The notes: generated by a model not told the origin, from the letters alone. 6,406 nt of DNA from Anaerolineales bacterium (GCA_016789485.1 JAEURE010000016.1:12250-18655), one strand, 5' to 3'; positions 1 through 5,966 are shown, counted from the first letter of the stretch. Made by a program: numbers and translations.

Positions 1-645
1 TTAGATTTGGTGCTTCCAATTGGTTCCATTGCTCCCATTGTCGGATATGAGGGAGATCAAAATATTGTCACGATTACAGATATGCCGCCTGCCAAAACCA
101 CTCCTGATTTTTTTCGCCGGGAGCTGCCGCGGATGAATGTTTGGCAATTCAATCTTTTGGCTGGTTCGCCGGACCCTGAGAGCAGCAATCAGCTAAAAGT
201 TGGGCGTATTTGGGATGTTGTGACCGCCTTAAAAGCATCCTACGATTATGTTTTGATCGATATAGGACGTTCCCTTTCGAAGATCACTCTGCCGCTCATC
301 CAGCATGCTGACCTTGTTACTTTGATCGTGAGCACGGATATCAGCACCGTGTCTTTGACAAAGACATTATGGGATTATTTGAAAAGTAAGGGGGTTCCAC
401 CAAACTCACTTTTCACGATATTGAATCGTGCAGTTGGTCTGGAAGGTTTGAGTAAGACGGATGCGGAAAACCAGTTGGGGATCAAGATCAATATGTCGAT
501 GCCGTATCTCGGTACAAATTTTGCGTTTGCGAACAGCCATCACCAACCATTTTCTTTGAAGTTCCCAAAGGATACGGCTTCCATTATCTTCCAGGATACC
601 GCGAAAGAGATGGCAATATTGGCTCAAAAAGTCAGGTTGGGATGA
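1..645 (+). CDS. CpaE/MinD-like pilus-assembly ATPase, C-terminal part (5' truncated by window edge)
   Basis: The reading frame is open from base 1 to the TGA at 643-645 (214 visible codons), so the true start lies to the left; the TTG and GTG codons at 7 and 10 are internal. The visible part matches the C-terminal two thirds of the SIMIBI/ParA-like fold of CpaE (TadZ). It opens at the switch strand (LDLVLPIGS, visible residues 1-9). A Walker B-like strand YDYVLIDIG follows at 81-89. Next come the hydrophobic strand LVTLIVSTD (105-113), the base-contacting loop ILNRAVG (140-146) and a MinD/CpaE-like C-terminus. The Walker A loop must lie upstream and is not visible. In Tad systems CpaE/TadZ localises the pilus machinery at the membrane or pole and works with the CpaF ATPase; here cpaF is two genes downstream, which supports the call. 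A distantly related MinD/ParA protein is the alternative. The aspartate strand is followed by Gly-Arg instead of the common Pro, a small departure from MinD. Confidence 0.8.
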   Translation, partial: LDLVLPIGSIAPIVGYEGDQNIVTITDMPPAKTTPDFFRRELPRMNVWQFNLLAGSPDPESSNQLKVGRIWDVVTALKASYDYVLIDIGRSLSKITLPLIQHADLVTLIVSTDISTVSLTKTLWDYLKSKGVPPNSLFTILNRAVGLEGLSKTDAENQLGIKINMSMPYLGTNFAFANSHHQPFSLKFPKDTASIIFQDTAKEMAILAQKVRLG

Positions 646-680
646 ATATACCTCGGAACCTATTTTTGCCAACCCTATAA

Positions 681-686
681 TGGAGA
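681..686 (+). promoter_or_regulatory. Ribosome binding site of the 98-aa protein
   Basis: TGGAGA lies 6 nt upstream of the ATG at 693 and supports that start. The gap from the preceding stop is only 47 bp with no terminator, consistent with co-transcription with the CpaE-like gene. Confidence 0.6.
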
Positions 687-692
687 ATTGCT

Positions 693-989
693 ATGACAAT
701 TGAATATGATGAGAAGGGTAAATTCTATACCGATGTTGTTACAAAACTGCCTGTTTCCTGCCTGGTTCAGACCACAACTCATTTGATGCGCGGGTCTGTA
801 CATGTGCGTCAGGGGGAGCGTTTTAAAAATGAACTGGAGCGGGAGGAAACTTTTCTGGCAATTACAAATGTCAGTATCCTTGGCGCGGATGAACAGGTTC
901 TGTACACTTCCCCGTTTATAGCGGTTCGACGTTCCCAGATCGTTTGGGTCATGCCTGCGGGCAATGGCCATGAGGTATCGCAGGAATGA
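693..989 (+). CDS. Uncharacterised 98-residue protein between CpaE-like and CpaF genes
   Basis: This short soluble protein has no signal peptide or membrane segment. The ATG is preceded by GGAGA at a normal distance, and the stop overlaps the cpaF start (ATGA, 986-989), so it is very probably translated and coupled to cpaF. The sequence alternates short hydrophobic strands with turns: TDVVTKLPVSCLVQ (13-26), MRGSVHVRQGERF (32-44), a small helix around 45-52, TFLAITNVSIL (53-63), and SQIVWVMPAG (81-90). This suggests a small all-beta domain. The pattern 'polar strand, R-G-x-V-H-V, then I-T-x-V, then I-x-W-V-x-P' recalls a family of small bacterial proteins of unknown function (possibly the DUF6812 type, from memory and unchecked), also found near motility or pilus genes. 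No catalytic motif is evident. A structural or regulatory partner of the CpaE/CpaF ATPases is plausible from position only. Confidence 0.75.
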   Translation: MTIEYDEKGKFYTDVVTKLPVSCLVQTTTHLMRGSVHVRQGERFKNELEREETFLAITNVSILGADEQVLYTSPFIAVRRSQIVWVMPAGNGHEVSQE

Positions 990-2305
990 CATCCCCCAGT
1001 TCGTCACCTGCATCGAAAAGTTTTACCCATCAGGACCTTGCACGCCTGAAGAAGTATCTTTCAGATAATCTGTTGCGCGCCCTTGAAATGGAGGGTATCC
1101 CCGCTGGAGATCGCAGCGATTTTGTCAAGAAAAATATCATTCAAGTTTATGAGCAAACAAAACTGCGTCTCCCGGATGACCTTCGAAAGCAGATATTTGA
1201 TCAGGTTTTGGATGACCTTCTTGGTTATGGGCCGATCCAGTCTTTGCTTGATGACCCCGAAGTTTCGGAGATCATGGTGAATGGCCCAAAGAAAATTTTC
1301 GTTGAAAAGAATGGAAAGCTGAGCAAGTCTACTGTAACTTTTGACGATGATGACCATGTCATTCGTGTGATCGAACGTATTATCCTGCCGCTCGGGCGCC
1401 GCGTGGATTTTGATTCACCAACTGTGGATGCGCGCCTGCCGGACGGCTCGCGTGTCAATGCCGTGGTACGGCCAGTTTCCATTGATGGACCTTCCATTAC
1501 TATCCGCAAATTCCGCAAGGATAAGCTGCAGGTGGAGGATTTGATCAACTTTGGGTCACTCACCCGTCAAATGGCGGATTTTTTGCAGGCTTGTGTGAAG
1601 GCTCGTTTTAATATCATTATTTCCGGGGGAACGGGTTCTGGAAAGACAACCTTGTTAAATGTCATGTCAGGCTTTATTCCAGAGAATGAGCGCATCATCA
1701 CTATCGAAGATGCGGCGGAACTGCAGCTTCAACAGGATCATGTTATGAGGATGGAAACGAAGCCCGCCAATACGGATGGACAACATTCTGTCACTATTCG
1801 CGATCTCGTCAAGAATTCGCTTCGCATGAGGCCTGACCGCATTGTGGTGGGTGAGGTGCGTGGCGGCGAGGCTTTGGATATGCTGCAAGCCATGAATACC
1901 GGACACGATGGCTCCCTGACCACCGTACATGCGAATACGCCGCGGGATGCTATGTCACGCATTGAGACTTTGGTGCTGATGGCTGGCATGGATTTGCCTC
2001 TCAAAGTGGTTCGCCAGCAAATTTCCTCTGCAGTTGATCTGATCGTCCAGCAGACACGCTTGAAGGATGGTCAACGTAAAGTGACAGCCGTGACGGAAGT
2101 TGCGGGCATGGAAGGTGATATTATCGTCCTGACGGACATATTCAAATTCAATCAGGTGGGCGTGACTGAGGATGGGAAAGTATTAGGCGAGGTAAATGCC
2201 ACGGGGATTCGCCCCAACTTCACGCCGCGGCTTGAAGCGGCTGGTTTCAAACTCAGCGCAGATATCTTCGCGCCGAAGGCTTCCGCCCAGAATACTCGCC
2301 GCTGA
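986..2305 (+). CDS. cpaF: CpaF/TadA-type secretion ATPase of Tad/Flp pilus or type II/IV secretion system
   Basis: This 439-residue protein has typical CpaF length and is complete. An N-terminal helical domain (about 15-85, including LLGYGPIQSLLDD) leads into the N-terminal sensor domain with VSEIMVNGP (93-101) and the VDARLPDGSRVNAVVRP stretch (147-163). The RecA-like ATPase domain has Walker A GGTGSGKTT (214-222; K220, T221), the Asp box ITIEDAAEL (238-246), Walker B RIVVGEVRGGEA (285-296; catalytic E290) and the His box GHDGSLTTVHAN (306-317; H315). All catalytic elements are intact. The family forms cytoplasmic hexamers that power pilin polymerisation or secretion at the inner membrane. 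The ATG overlaps the upstream stop by 4 bp, with GAGGT at 972-976 as ribosome binding site. The C-terminal tail after about residue 410 is low in motif content. TadB and TadC genes do not follow, so the membrane platform must be encoded elsewhere or be lost. Confidence 0.95.
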   Translation: MTSPSSSPASKSFTHQDLARLKKYLSDNLLRALEMEGIPAGDRSDFVKKNIIQVYEQTKLRLPDDLRKQIFDQVLDDLLGYGPIQSLLDDPEVSEIMVNGPKKIFVEKNGKLSKSTVTFDDDDHVIRVIERIILPLGRRVDFDSPTVDARLPDGSRVNAVVRPVSIDGPSITIRKFRKDKLQVEDLINFGSLTRQMADFLQACVKARFNIIISGGTGSGKTTLLNVMSGFIPENERIITIEDAAELQLQQDHVMRMETKPANTDGQHSVTIRDLVKNSLRMRPDRIVVGEVRGGEALDMLQAMNTGHDGSLTTVHANTPRDAMSRIETLVLMAGMDLPLKVVRQQISSAVDLIVQQTRLKDGQRKVTAVTEVAGMEGDIIVLTDIFKFNQVGVTEDGKVLGEVNATGIRPNFTPRLEAAGFKLSADIFAPKASAQNTRR

Positions 2306-2312
2306 AACACTC

Positions 2313-2321
2313 TGCTATAAT
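2313..2321 (+). promoter_or_regulatory. Extended -10 promoter for the HTH-led operon
   Basis: TGCTATAAT is a perfect extended -10 element (TG-N-TATAAT), 8 nt after the cpaF stop codon. The -35 region at 17-bp spacing (about 2293-2298, inside the cpaF end) is poor, as is usual for extended -10 promoters. Predicted transcription start is near 2328, giving a leader of about 23 nt to the ATG at 2351 with GAGGAA (2342-2347) as ribosome binding site. The pentamer ATCTA occurs at 2320-2324 and 2328-2332, straddling the -10 end and start site. An operator there is possible but unproven. Confidence 0.6.
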
Positions 2322-2350
2322 CTAGCCATCTAAACATCCACGAGGAATTT

Positions 2351-3025
2351 ATGAATAATGCCCAGATCACCATACGAGAAAAGAAGCTTGGTTTGTTGAT
2401 TCGCGATGCCCGCATGGCGGAACGCCGCAGCATCAAGGAATGTGCAGATGCGATTGGCATCAAACCCGGCTTGTTTCGCGCATACGAAGAAGGACGCCGC
2501 GCTCCATCCCTGCCTGAACTTGAAACTTTGGTCTATTTTCTGAAACTGCCGATTTCGCATTTCTGGGGCAATGAGACGAAATCGGATGCATCCTCTGCGA
2601 TGGAAACCGTGGATATGACGCGTTTGATCGCGCTGCGCCAGCGCATGATCGGTGCCTTGCTGCGACAGGAACGCACGAATGCGAATATGTCCATCCGTCA
2701 TATTTCAACCGAGACTGGAATTTCACAATCCAAATTGAAATCCTATGAATTGGGTGAGCGGGCCATTACAGTGCCCGAGCTTGAAAGTATCCTTACTGTG
2801 ATGGGCAGCCGCATTGAAACGTTCTTTGACCAAAGTGGGCCGGTGGGACAATGGTTGAATAACCAGCGCGCCATGCAGAAATTTCTTGAGCTATCTACCG
2901 AGATGCAAAACTTTGTCTGTCAGCCTGTGAACCGTCCCTACATAGAACTGGCAATGAAATTAAGCGACCTTTCAAGGGAAAAATTGCGTTCCGTTGCAGA
3001 AGGTCTGCTCGATATCACTCTTTAG
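2351..3025 (+). CDS. Transcriptional regulator with two tandem XRE-type helix-turn-helix domains
   Basis: This 224-residue cytoplasmic protein carries two Cro/C1 (XRE) HTH domains. The first spans about 13-73, with recognition region GIKPGLFRAYEEGRR (36-50) and SLPELETL (53-60). The second spans about 100-160, with GISQSKLKSYELGER (123-137) and TVPELESI (140-147). An ungapped alignment of 13-73 with 100-160 gives 19 identities in 61, so the second arose by internal duplication or fusion. The remaining C-terminal segment (about 165-224) is helical, with hydrophobic heptad-like spacing, and may dimerise or sense a ligand. The ATG at 2351 has GAGGAA just upstream and its own promoter, 45 bp after cpaF. 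Thirty base pairs separate its stop from the TPR gene, so it probably heads an operon and may autoregulate it. DNA binding is well supported; target sites and ligand are unknown. A phage-type or toxin-antitoxin repressor is less likely given the metabolic neighbours. Confidence 0.88.
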   Translation: MNNAQITIREKKLGLLIRDARMAERRSIKECADAIGIKPGLFRAYEEGRRAPSLPELETLVYFLKLPISHFWGNETKSDASSAMETVDMTRLIALRQRMIGALLRQERTNANMSIRHISTETGISQSKLKSYELGERAITVPELESILTVMGSRIETFFDQSGPVGQWLNNQRAMQKFLELSTEMQNFVCQPVNRPYIELAMKLSDLSREKLRSVAEGLLDITL

Positions 3026-3055
3026 AATTTCACCCGGAATCACAACGGTAATGCC

Positions 3056-3577
3056 ATGACGACTGAACCTGCTCAACTCGAAGCGCAAGGCAAGCGCGCT
3101 TTTGCCGATAAGAAATTTGATGAAGCTGCCGAATTATTCCGACAGGCAGCCGAAGGATACAGCCTTGGTCGTGCGGGGCTGATGGCTGCTGAAATGATGA
3201 ACAATGTGAGTGTTGCCCTGTTACAGGCGGGAAGGCCACAGGAATCGCTGACCGCTGTTGTGGGAACCGAGAAAACATTTGAAGAGGCAAAGGATGTCAA
3301 ACGTCAGGCAATGGCATTGGGGAATATTGCTGCCGCGCTGGAAGGTCTTAACCGTTACGACGAAGCCATAGATGCGTATGAGCGGTCTGCCGAGTTGTTC
3401 AGGCAGGTTGATGAAGGCGACATGCGTGCCATGGTAATGAAATCCGCTGCTGCAATTAAGCTGAAATCAGGCAAGGTCACTGAATCTGCATTTAAGATGA
3501 TGGGATCGCTGGATGCCAAAAAAAACCCTGGATTTTTTGAACGTATTTTGAGATTCTTCCTTCGTTTTATCAAATGA
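3056..3577 (+). CDS. Small TPR-repeat protein with basic amphipathic C-terminal tail
   Basis: The 173 residues form about three tetratricopeptide repeats plus a partial fourth. These are roughly 5-38 (GKRAFADKKFDEAAELFRQA, 12-31), 43-76 (NNVSVALLQAGRPQESL, 49-65), 83-116 (GNIAAALEGLNRYDEAIDAY, 89-108) and a degenerate one near 123-150. The TPR signature (Gly/Ala at positions 8 and 20, Ala near 27) is visible. TPR domains form helical scaffolds for protein-protein contacts, here presumably with another operon product. The C-terminus GFFERILRFFLRFIK (159-173) is strongly amphipathic, with hydrophobic and basic residues alternating at helical spacing. It could attach the protein peripherally to the membrane or bind a partner. 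There is no signal peptide. The ribosome binding site is weak. The stop overlaps the next start (ATGA, 3574-3577). An 8-A run at 3518-3525 lies just before the tail. Confidence 0.82.
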   Translation: MTTEPAQLEAQGKRAFADKKFDEAAELFRQAAEGYSLGRAGLMAAEMMNNVSVALLQAGRPQESLTAVVGTEKTFEEAKDVKRQAMALGNIAAALEGLNRYDEAIDAYERSAELFRQVDEGDMRAMVMKSAAAIKLKSGKVTESAFKMMGSLDAKKNPGFFERILRFFLRFIK

Positions 3578-4437
3578 TCAACCTCAATTTAAAGGTTCGG
3601 CACGCGGTCATTGAGGATCACAATCAGATTGCGAACCTCATTTTTTATGAAGCCAATACACACCGTCATTTGGATTGGCGTTCTGCGCTGGAATGGATCG
3701 GCTCGCAAAATTACTGGGTGTTGGAGGATAACGGACGCATCGTCGCCGCCCTGGCCTGTCCTGAAGACCCGCGCCAAATAGCCTGGATCAGGCTATTTTC
3801 TTATCATCAGAATTTGTCCAGTTTTGAAACCTGGTCTGTCCTTTGGGAGACGGCGAGAAATGAAATTCTACGTGCTGATCCAAAGGTTCAAGTGACAGCG
3901 ATCGTTACCAAACAGTGGTTTCAAAATATATTAATTTCAAGCGGGTTTGAATTAAGGCAGGACATTGTATTACTGCAATTGGATGTTAAGAATGCTCCCC
4001 ATTTGGCGTTGCCGCAGGGAGTGAAAATCCGTTCCATGCAGGCAGCGGATTTGCCTGTCATAACAAAGTTGGATCTGGCTGCATTTGGCGAGTTTTGGCA
4101 TAACACATACGAGTCCATTGAACGGGCACATGCACAGGCACTTTACGCAACCGTTGCGGAAGATGCTTCAGGCCTGGTCGGATATCAGATCAGTACGGGG
4201 AATCCATTTGGGGCACACCTTGCCAGGCTTGGGGTGCGGCCTGAAGCGCAAGGCAGGGGAATAGGCAGATCTCTGGTGGATGATCTTAATCAATATCTTA
4301 TCGAAAATCGAATAGGCAAACTTTCCGTCAACACGCAGTCGGATAATGACGCCTCCCTTTCACTTTATCAAAAGATCGGGTTTGTTCGTACAGGGGAATA
4401 TTTTCCCGTGCTCGTTTGTCCAACTGGTATGTCATGA
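3574..4437 (+). CDS. GNAT-family acyltransferase with two GNAT-like domains
   Basis: This 287-residue protein is about twice the size of a single GNAT domain. The C-terminal domain (about 150-283) is canonical: KIRSMQAADLPVITKLD at its start (151-167), motif A ARLGVRPEAQGRGIGRSL (217-234) with the acyl-CoA pyrophosphate-binding Q226-G-R-G-I-G231, and motif B around NTQSDNDASLSLYQKIGF (253-270). The N-terminal domain (about 6-135) starts like a GNAT (VRHAVIEDHNQIANLI, 8-23) and ends with a QNILISSGFELRQD segment (117-130). It lacks a recognisable Q/R-x-x-G-x-G/A loop, so it is probably non-catalytic. Members transfer acetyl or other acyl groups from CoA to amines; the substrate cannot be predicted. 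The start is coupled to the TPR stop by ATGA with no clear Shine-Dalgarno sequence, and the stop overlaps the V4R start, so expression depends on upstream translation. Confidence 0.88.
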   Translation: MINLNLKVRHAVIEDHNQIANLIFYEANTHRHLDWRSALEWIGSQNYWVLEDNGRIVAALACPEDPRQIAWIRLFSYHQNLSSFETWSVLWETARNEILRADPKVQVTAIVTKQWFQNILISSGFELRQDIVLLQLDVKNAPHLALPQGVKIRSMQAADLPVITKLDLAAFGEFWHNTYESIERAHAQALYATVAEDASGLVGYQISTGNPFGAHLARLGVRPEAQGRGIGRSLVDDLNQYLIENRIGKLSVNTQSDNDASLSLYQKIGFVRTGEYFPVLVCPTGMS

Positions 4438-5039
4438 GCCGAATTGCTTTCCCTTCGCACATCATGAAAAAATTTGTTGAAACCCTGTCAACAGAGATTG
4501 GTCATGAGACGATTACTGCCGTGCTTTCAAAAGCAGGGTTGCCGCAAGAATGGGCACATTCAGAAAACTTTTTGGCATTGGACGAAGAGCGTATTGCACA
4601 ATCATATTCGACCTTGCAGGCAGCCATCCGTGCTTATTATGGGCGCGGTGCGCGCGGGATCTTAATGCGTATCGGAGCAAAACTTTGGGAACGCCTATTG
4701 GATGATGCTCCCATCGGCACCAAAGCTCAGGCTGCTTTGATTCAAGGACTTCCAAAATCAATGCGACGCAAACCTGCGCTTGAATTACTTGCGCGCATCC
4801 TGAATGCAACGAATGGAAGAATAACGGTTCATACTTTGGACCTTGACATGCTCCTGGTTGACCAAACATCCCCTGCCACCTTGAATCAATCTGATGATAC
4901 CCCGATTTGTTTTGTGACCTTCGGCTTGATACGTGAGTGCCTGTACTGGGCGGATGGGATGGAGCATGATATCGAAGAACGCGCCTGCCGTGCGACGGGT
5001 GCTCAACAATGCGAATTTAAAATCACCGTTGGAGGGTGA
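4434..5039 (+). CDS. V4R (4-vinyl reductase-like) domain protein, probable small-molecule or metal-binding protein
   Basis: The 201-residue product starts at the ATG overlapping the GNAT stop (ATGA); an in-frame TTG at 4416 would add six residues but is less likely. An N-terminal helical part (about 1-135: FPSHIMKKFVETLSTEIG at 6-23, AYYGRGARGILMRIGAKL at 67-84) precedes the V4R core at about 138-198. That core includes ICFVTFGLIRECLYWADG (158-175) and EERACRATGAQQCEFKI (181-197). V4R domains bind small hydrophobic ligands, and in phenol sensors such as MopR, PoxR and DmpR they carry a structural zinc. C159, C185 and C193 have the spacing I recall for three of the MopR ligands. This overall architecture is, from memory, common in Chloroflexota proteins that usually have a CPxC-like pair just before the core. 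That pair is absent here (LLVDQTSPATLNQ, 140-152). Neighbouring acyl-group enzymes suggest a lipid or acyl ligand, which is inference. No membrane segments or signal peptide are seen. Confidence 0.8.
   Translation: MSRIAFPSHIMKKFVETLSTEIGHETITAVLSKAGLPQEWAHSENFLALDEERIAQSYSTLQAAIRAYYGRGARGILMRIGAKLWERLLDDAPIGTKAQAALIQGLPKSMRRKPALELLARILNATNGRITVHTLDLDMLLVDQTSPATLNQSDDTPICFVTFGLIRECLYWADGMEHDIEERACRATGAQQCEFKITVGG
5031..5035 (+). promoter_or_regulatory. Ribosome binding site fixing the hydrolase start
   Basis: GGAGG lies 5 nt before the ATG at 5041. This near-ideal Shine-Dalgarno sequence sits inside the last codons of the V4R gene. It argues for the 279-residue start over the longer open frame reaching back to 4933. 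Confidence 0.8.
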
Positions 5040-5040
5040 A

Positions 5041-5880
5041 ATGACACACCAGGAATTAAGTTGGAAGACCCGTGACGGCTTGGATATTTTTGCACAAGCC
5101 TGGGAACCATCTGTCATCGTACCAAAAGCCGTTGTTTGTCTGGTGCATGGTTTGGGTGAACACAGCTCCCGATATGCCCATGTCGCTGAGGCATTTGGTA
5201 AGGAGGGATTTATCCTGTTCACATACGACTTGCGCGGACATGGTCGTTCTGCTGGTTTGCGCGGACATATCTCGTCCATTGAAGATTTTATGCAGGACAT
5301 TGATGTGATGTTTGAGCAGGCGCGTTTACGCTACCCGGGCTTGCCGCTCTTTTTATACGGCCATAGCCTTGGCGGCATTCAGGTTTTGCACTACGGCCTG
5401 CTTCGCAAGCCGAATGTAAAAGGTGTTATTGCAACCAGTTCGGGACTGCATACCGCTCTTGAAAAACAGCCTGTAAAGGTTTGGGCTGCAAAAGTGCTGG
5501 GAGTCTTAATGCCTCGAACAACCCTTGCCAGTGGATTAGATGCCACTGCGATATCTCACATTAAGGAAGTGGTGGATACCTATCAAAAAGATCCGCTGGT
5601 ACACGATAAAGTTTCGCTTGGGTTTGGAAAGGTCATGCTGGGTGTTACGAAATGGACGTTGAAGCATGCAGGCGAATTTTCCCTTCCCTTATTGCTGATG
5701 CATGGCAAGGCAGATACGATTGCATTCCCATCCAGCAGCACGGAATTTGCCGCTCCGCTGCAAGGGAAATGCACTTTGATGTTGTGGGAAGGCGGCTATC
5801 ATGAACTCCACAATGAACCGGAGCAGGCGGAAGTACTCAAAGCCATGACCCTATGGATGGATGCCCGTTTGCGCGAATAA
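5041..5880 (+). CDS. Alpha/beta hydrolase, monoacylglycerol lipase / lysophospholipase type
   Basis: The 279 residues match the usual length of bacterial monoacylglycerol lipase-like (Hydrolase_4) enzymes. Visible motifs are the oxyanion-hole loop VHGLGEHSSRY (35-45), YDLRGHGRSAG (62-72), the nucleophile elbow GHSLGG (107-112, Ser109), a cap region (about 137-205) with the family-typical TYQKDPLVHDK (180-190), the acid HGKAD (221-225, Asp225) and the general base GGYHELHNEP (251-260, His254). The catalytic triad is complete. The family hydrolyses esters of monoacylglycerols, lysophospholipids or similar acyl esters in the cytosol or at the inner membrane face. There is no signal peptide or lipobox. 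The gene starts 1 nt after the V4R stop with a strong ribosome binding site, so it is the last gene of a tightly packed operon. A V4R ligand-binding partner next door hints at a shared lipid or acyl substrate. The exact substrate is unknown. Confidence 0.92.
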   Translation: MTHQELSWKTRDGLDIFAQAWEPSVIVPKAVVCLVHGLGEHSSRYAHVAEAFGKEGFILFTYDLRGHGRSAGLRGHISSIEDFMQDIDVMFEQARLRYPGLPLFLYGHSLGGIQVLHYGLLRKPNVKGVIATSSGLHTALEKQPVKVWAAKVLGVLMPRTTLASGLDATAISHIKEVVDTYQKDPLVHDKVSLGFGKVMLGVTKWTLKHAGEFSLPLLLMHGKADTIAFPSSSTEFAAPLQGKCTLMLWEGGYHELHNEPEQAEVLKAMTLWMDARLRE

Positions 5881-5904
5881 ATTAAGAACATATTAACCCT
5901 TTAC

Positions 5905-5933
5905 TAGACAAAACCATTTTCACATGGGACAAT
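5905..5933 (+). promoter_or_regulatory. Candidate sigma-70-type promoter of the DsbA-like gene
   Basis: TAGACA (5905-5910, five of six match to TTGACA) and GACAAT (5928-5933, four of six to TATAAT) are separated by exactly 17 bp. Predicted start is near 5940, leaving a leader of about 27 nt before the ATG at 5967. It sits in the 86-bp gap after the hydrolase gene (5881-5966), the longest non-coding stretch in the window. No terminator hairpin for the upstream operon is visible in the gap, so read-through is possible. Confidence 0.45.
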
Positions 5934-5956
5934 CTGCGGTCAATCACCTTATATAC

Positions 5957-5961
5957 AGGAG
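5957..5961 (+). promoter_or_regulatory. Ribosome binding site of the DsbA-like gene
   Basis: AGGAG ends 5 nt before the ATG at 5967. A second Shine-Dalgarno-like AAGGA (5976-5980) lies 7 nt before an in-frame ATG at 5988, so two start sites are possible. Confidence 0.65.
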
Positions 5962-5966
5962 TTAGC

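Noticed and set aside
635..674. Inverted repeat GGTTGG...CCAACC after the CpaE-like gene as a terminator
   Set aside because: A 6-bp stem with a 28-nt loop and no following T-run is not a credible terminator.
676..681. TATAAT before the 98-aa gene as a promoter -10
   Set aside because: It lies only 11 nt before the ATG and overlaps the ribosome binding site, and no reasonable -35 is found at 16-18 bp spacing (TCGGAA at 653-658). Co-transcription from upstream is simpler.
675..1013. Minus-strand open frame of 112 codons over the 98-aa gene
   Set aside because: The plus-strand gene has a ribosome binding site and operonic overlap with cpaF. The antisense product shows no domain-like pattern.
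3051..3058. Mini-ORF ATG CCA TGA overlapping the TPR start
   Set aside because: It is two codons long with no ribosome binding site and could arise by chance. A regulatory role would need evidence of conservation.
4416..4433. Upstream TTG start for the V4R gene
   Set aside because: It would overlap the GNAT gene by 22 bp with a weak start codon and no ribosome binding site. The ATG at 4434 gives the same ATGA coupling seen at other junctions.
4933..5040. N-terminal extension of the hydrolase
   Set aside because: The extra 36 codons are a shadow of the V4R C-terminus. A strong GGAGG precedes the ATG at 5041 and the resulting length fits the family.
4785..5300. Minus-strand open frame of 171 codons
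   Set aside because: It lies across two well-supported plus-strand genes, its protein has no recognisable domain, and it has no promoter or ribosome binding site.
5881..5904. Terminator after the hydrolase gene
   Set aside because: The AT-rich TTAAGAACATATTAA is only a 4-bp inverted repeat without GC stem or T-tract.
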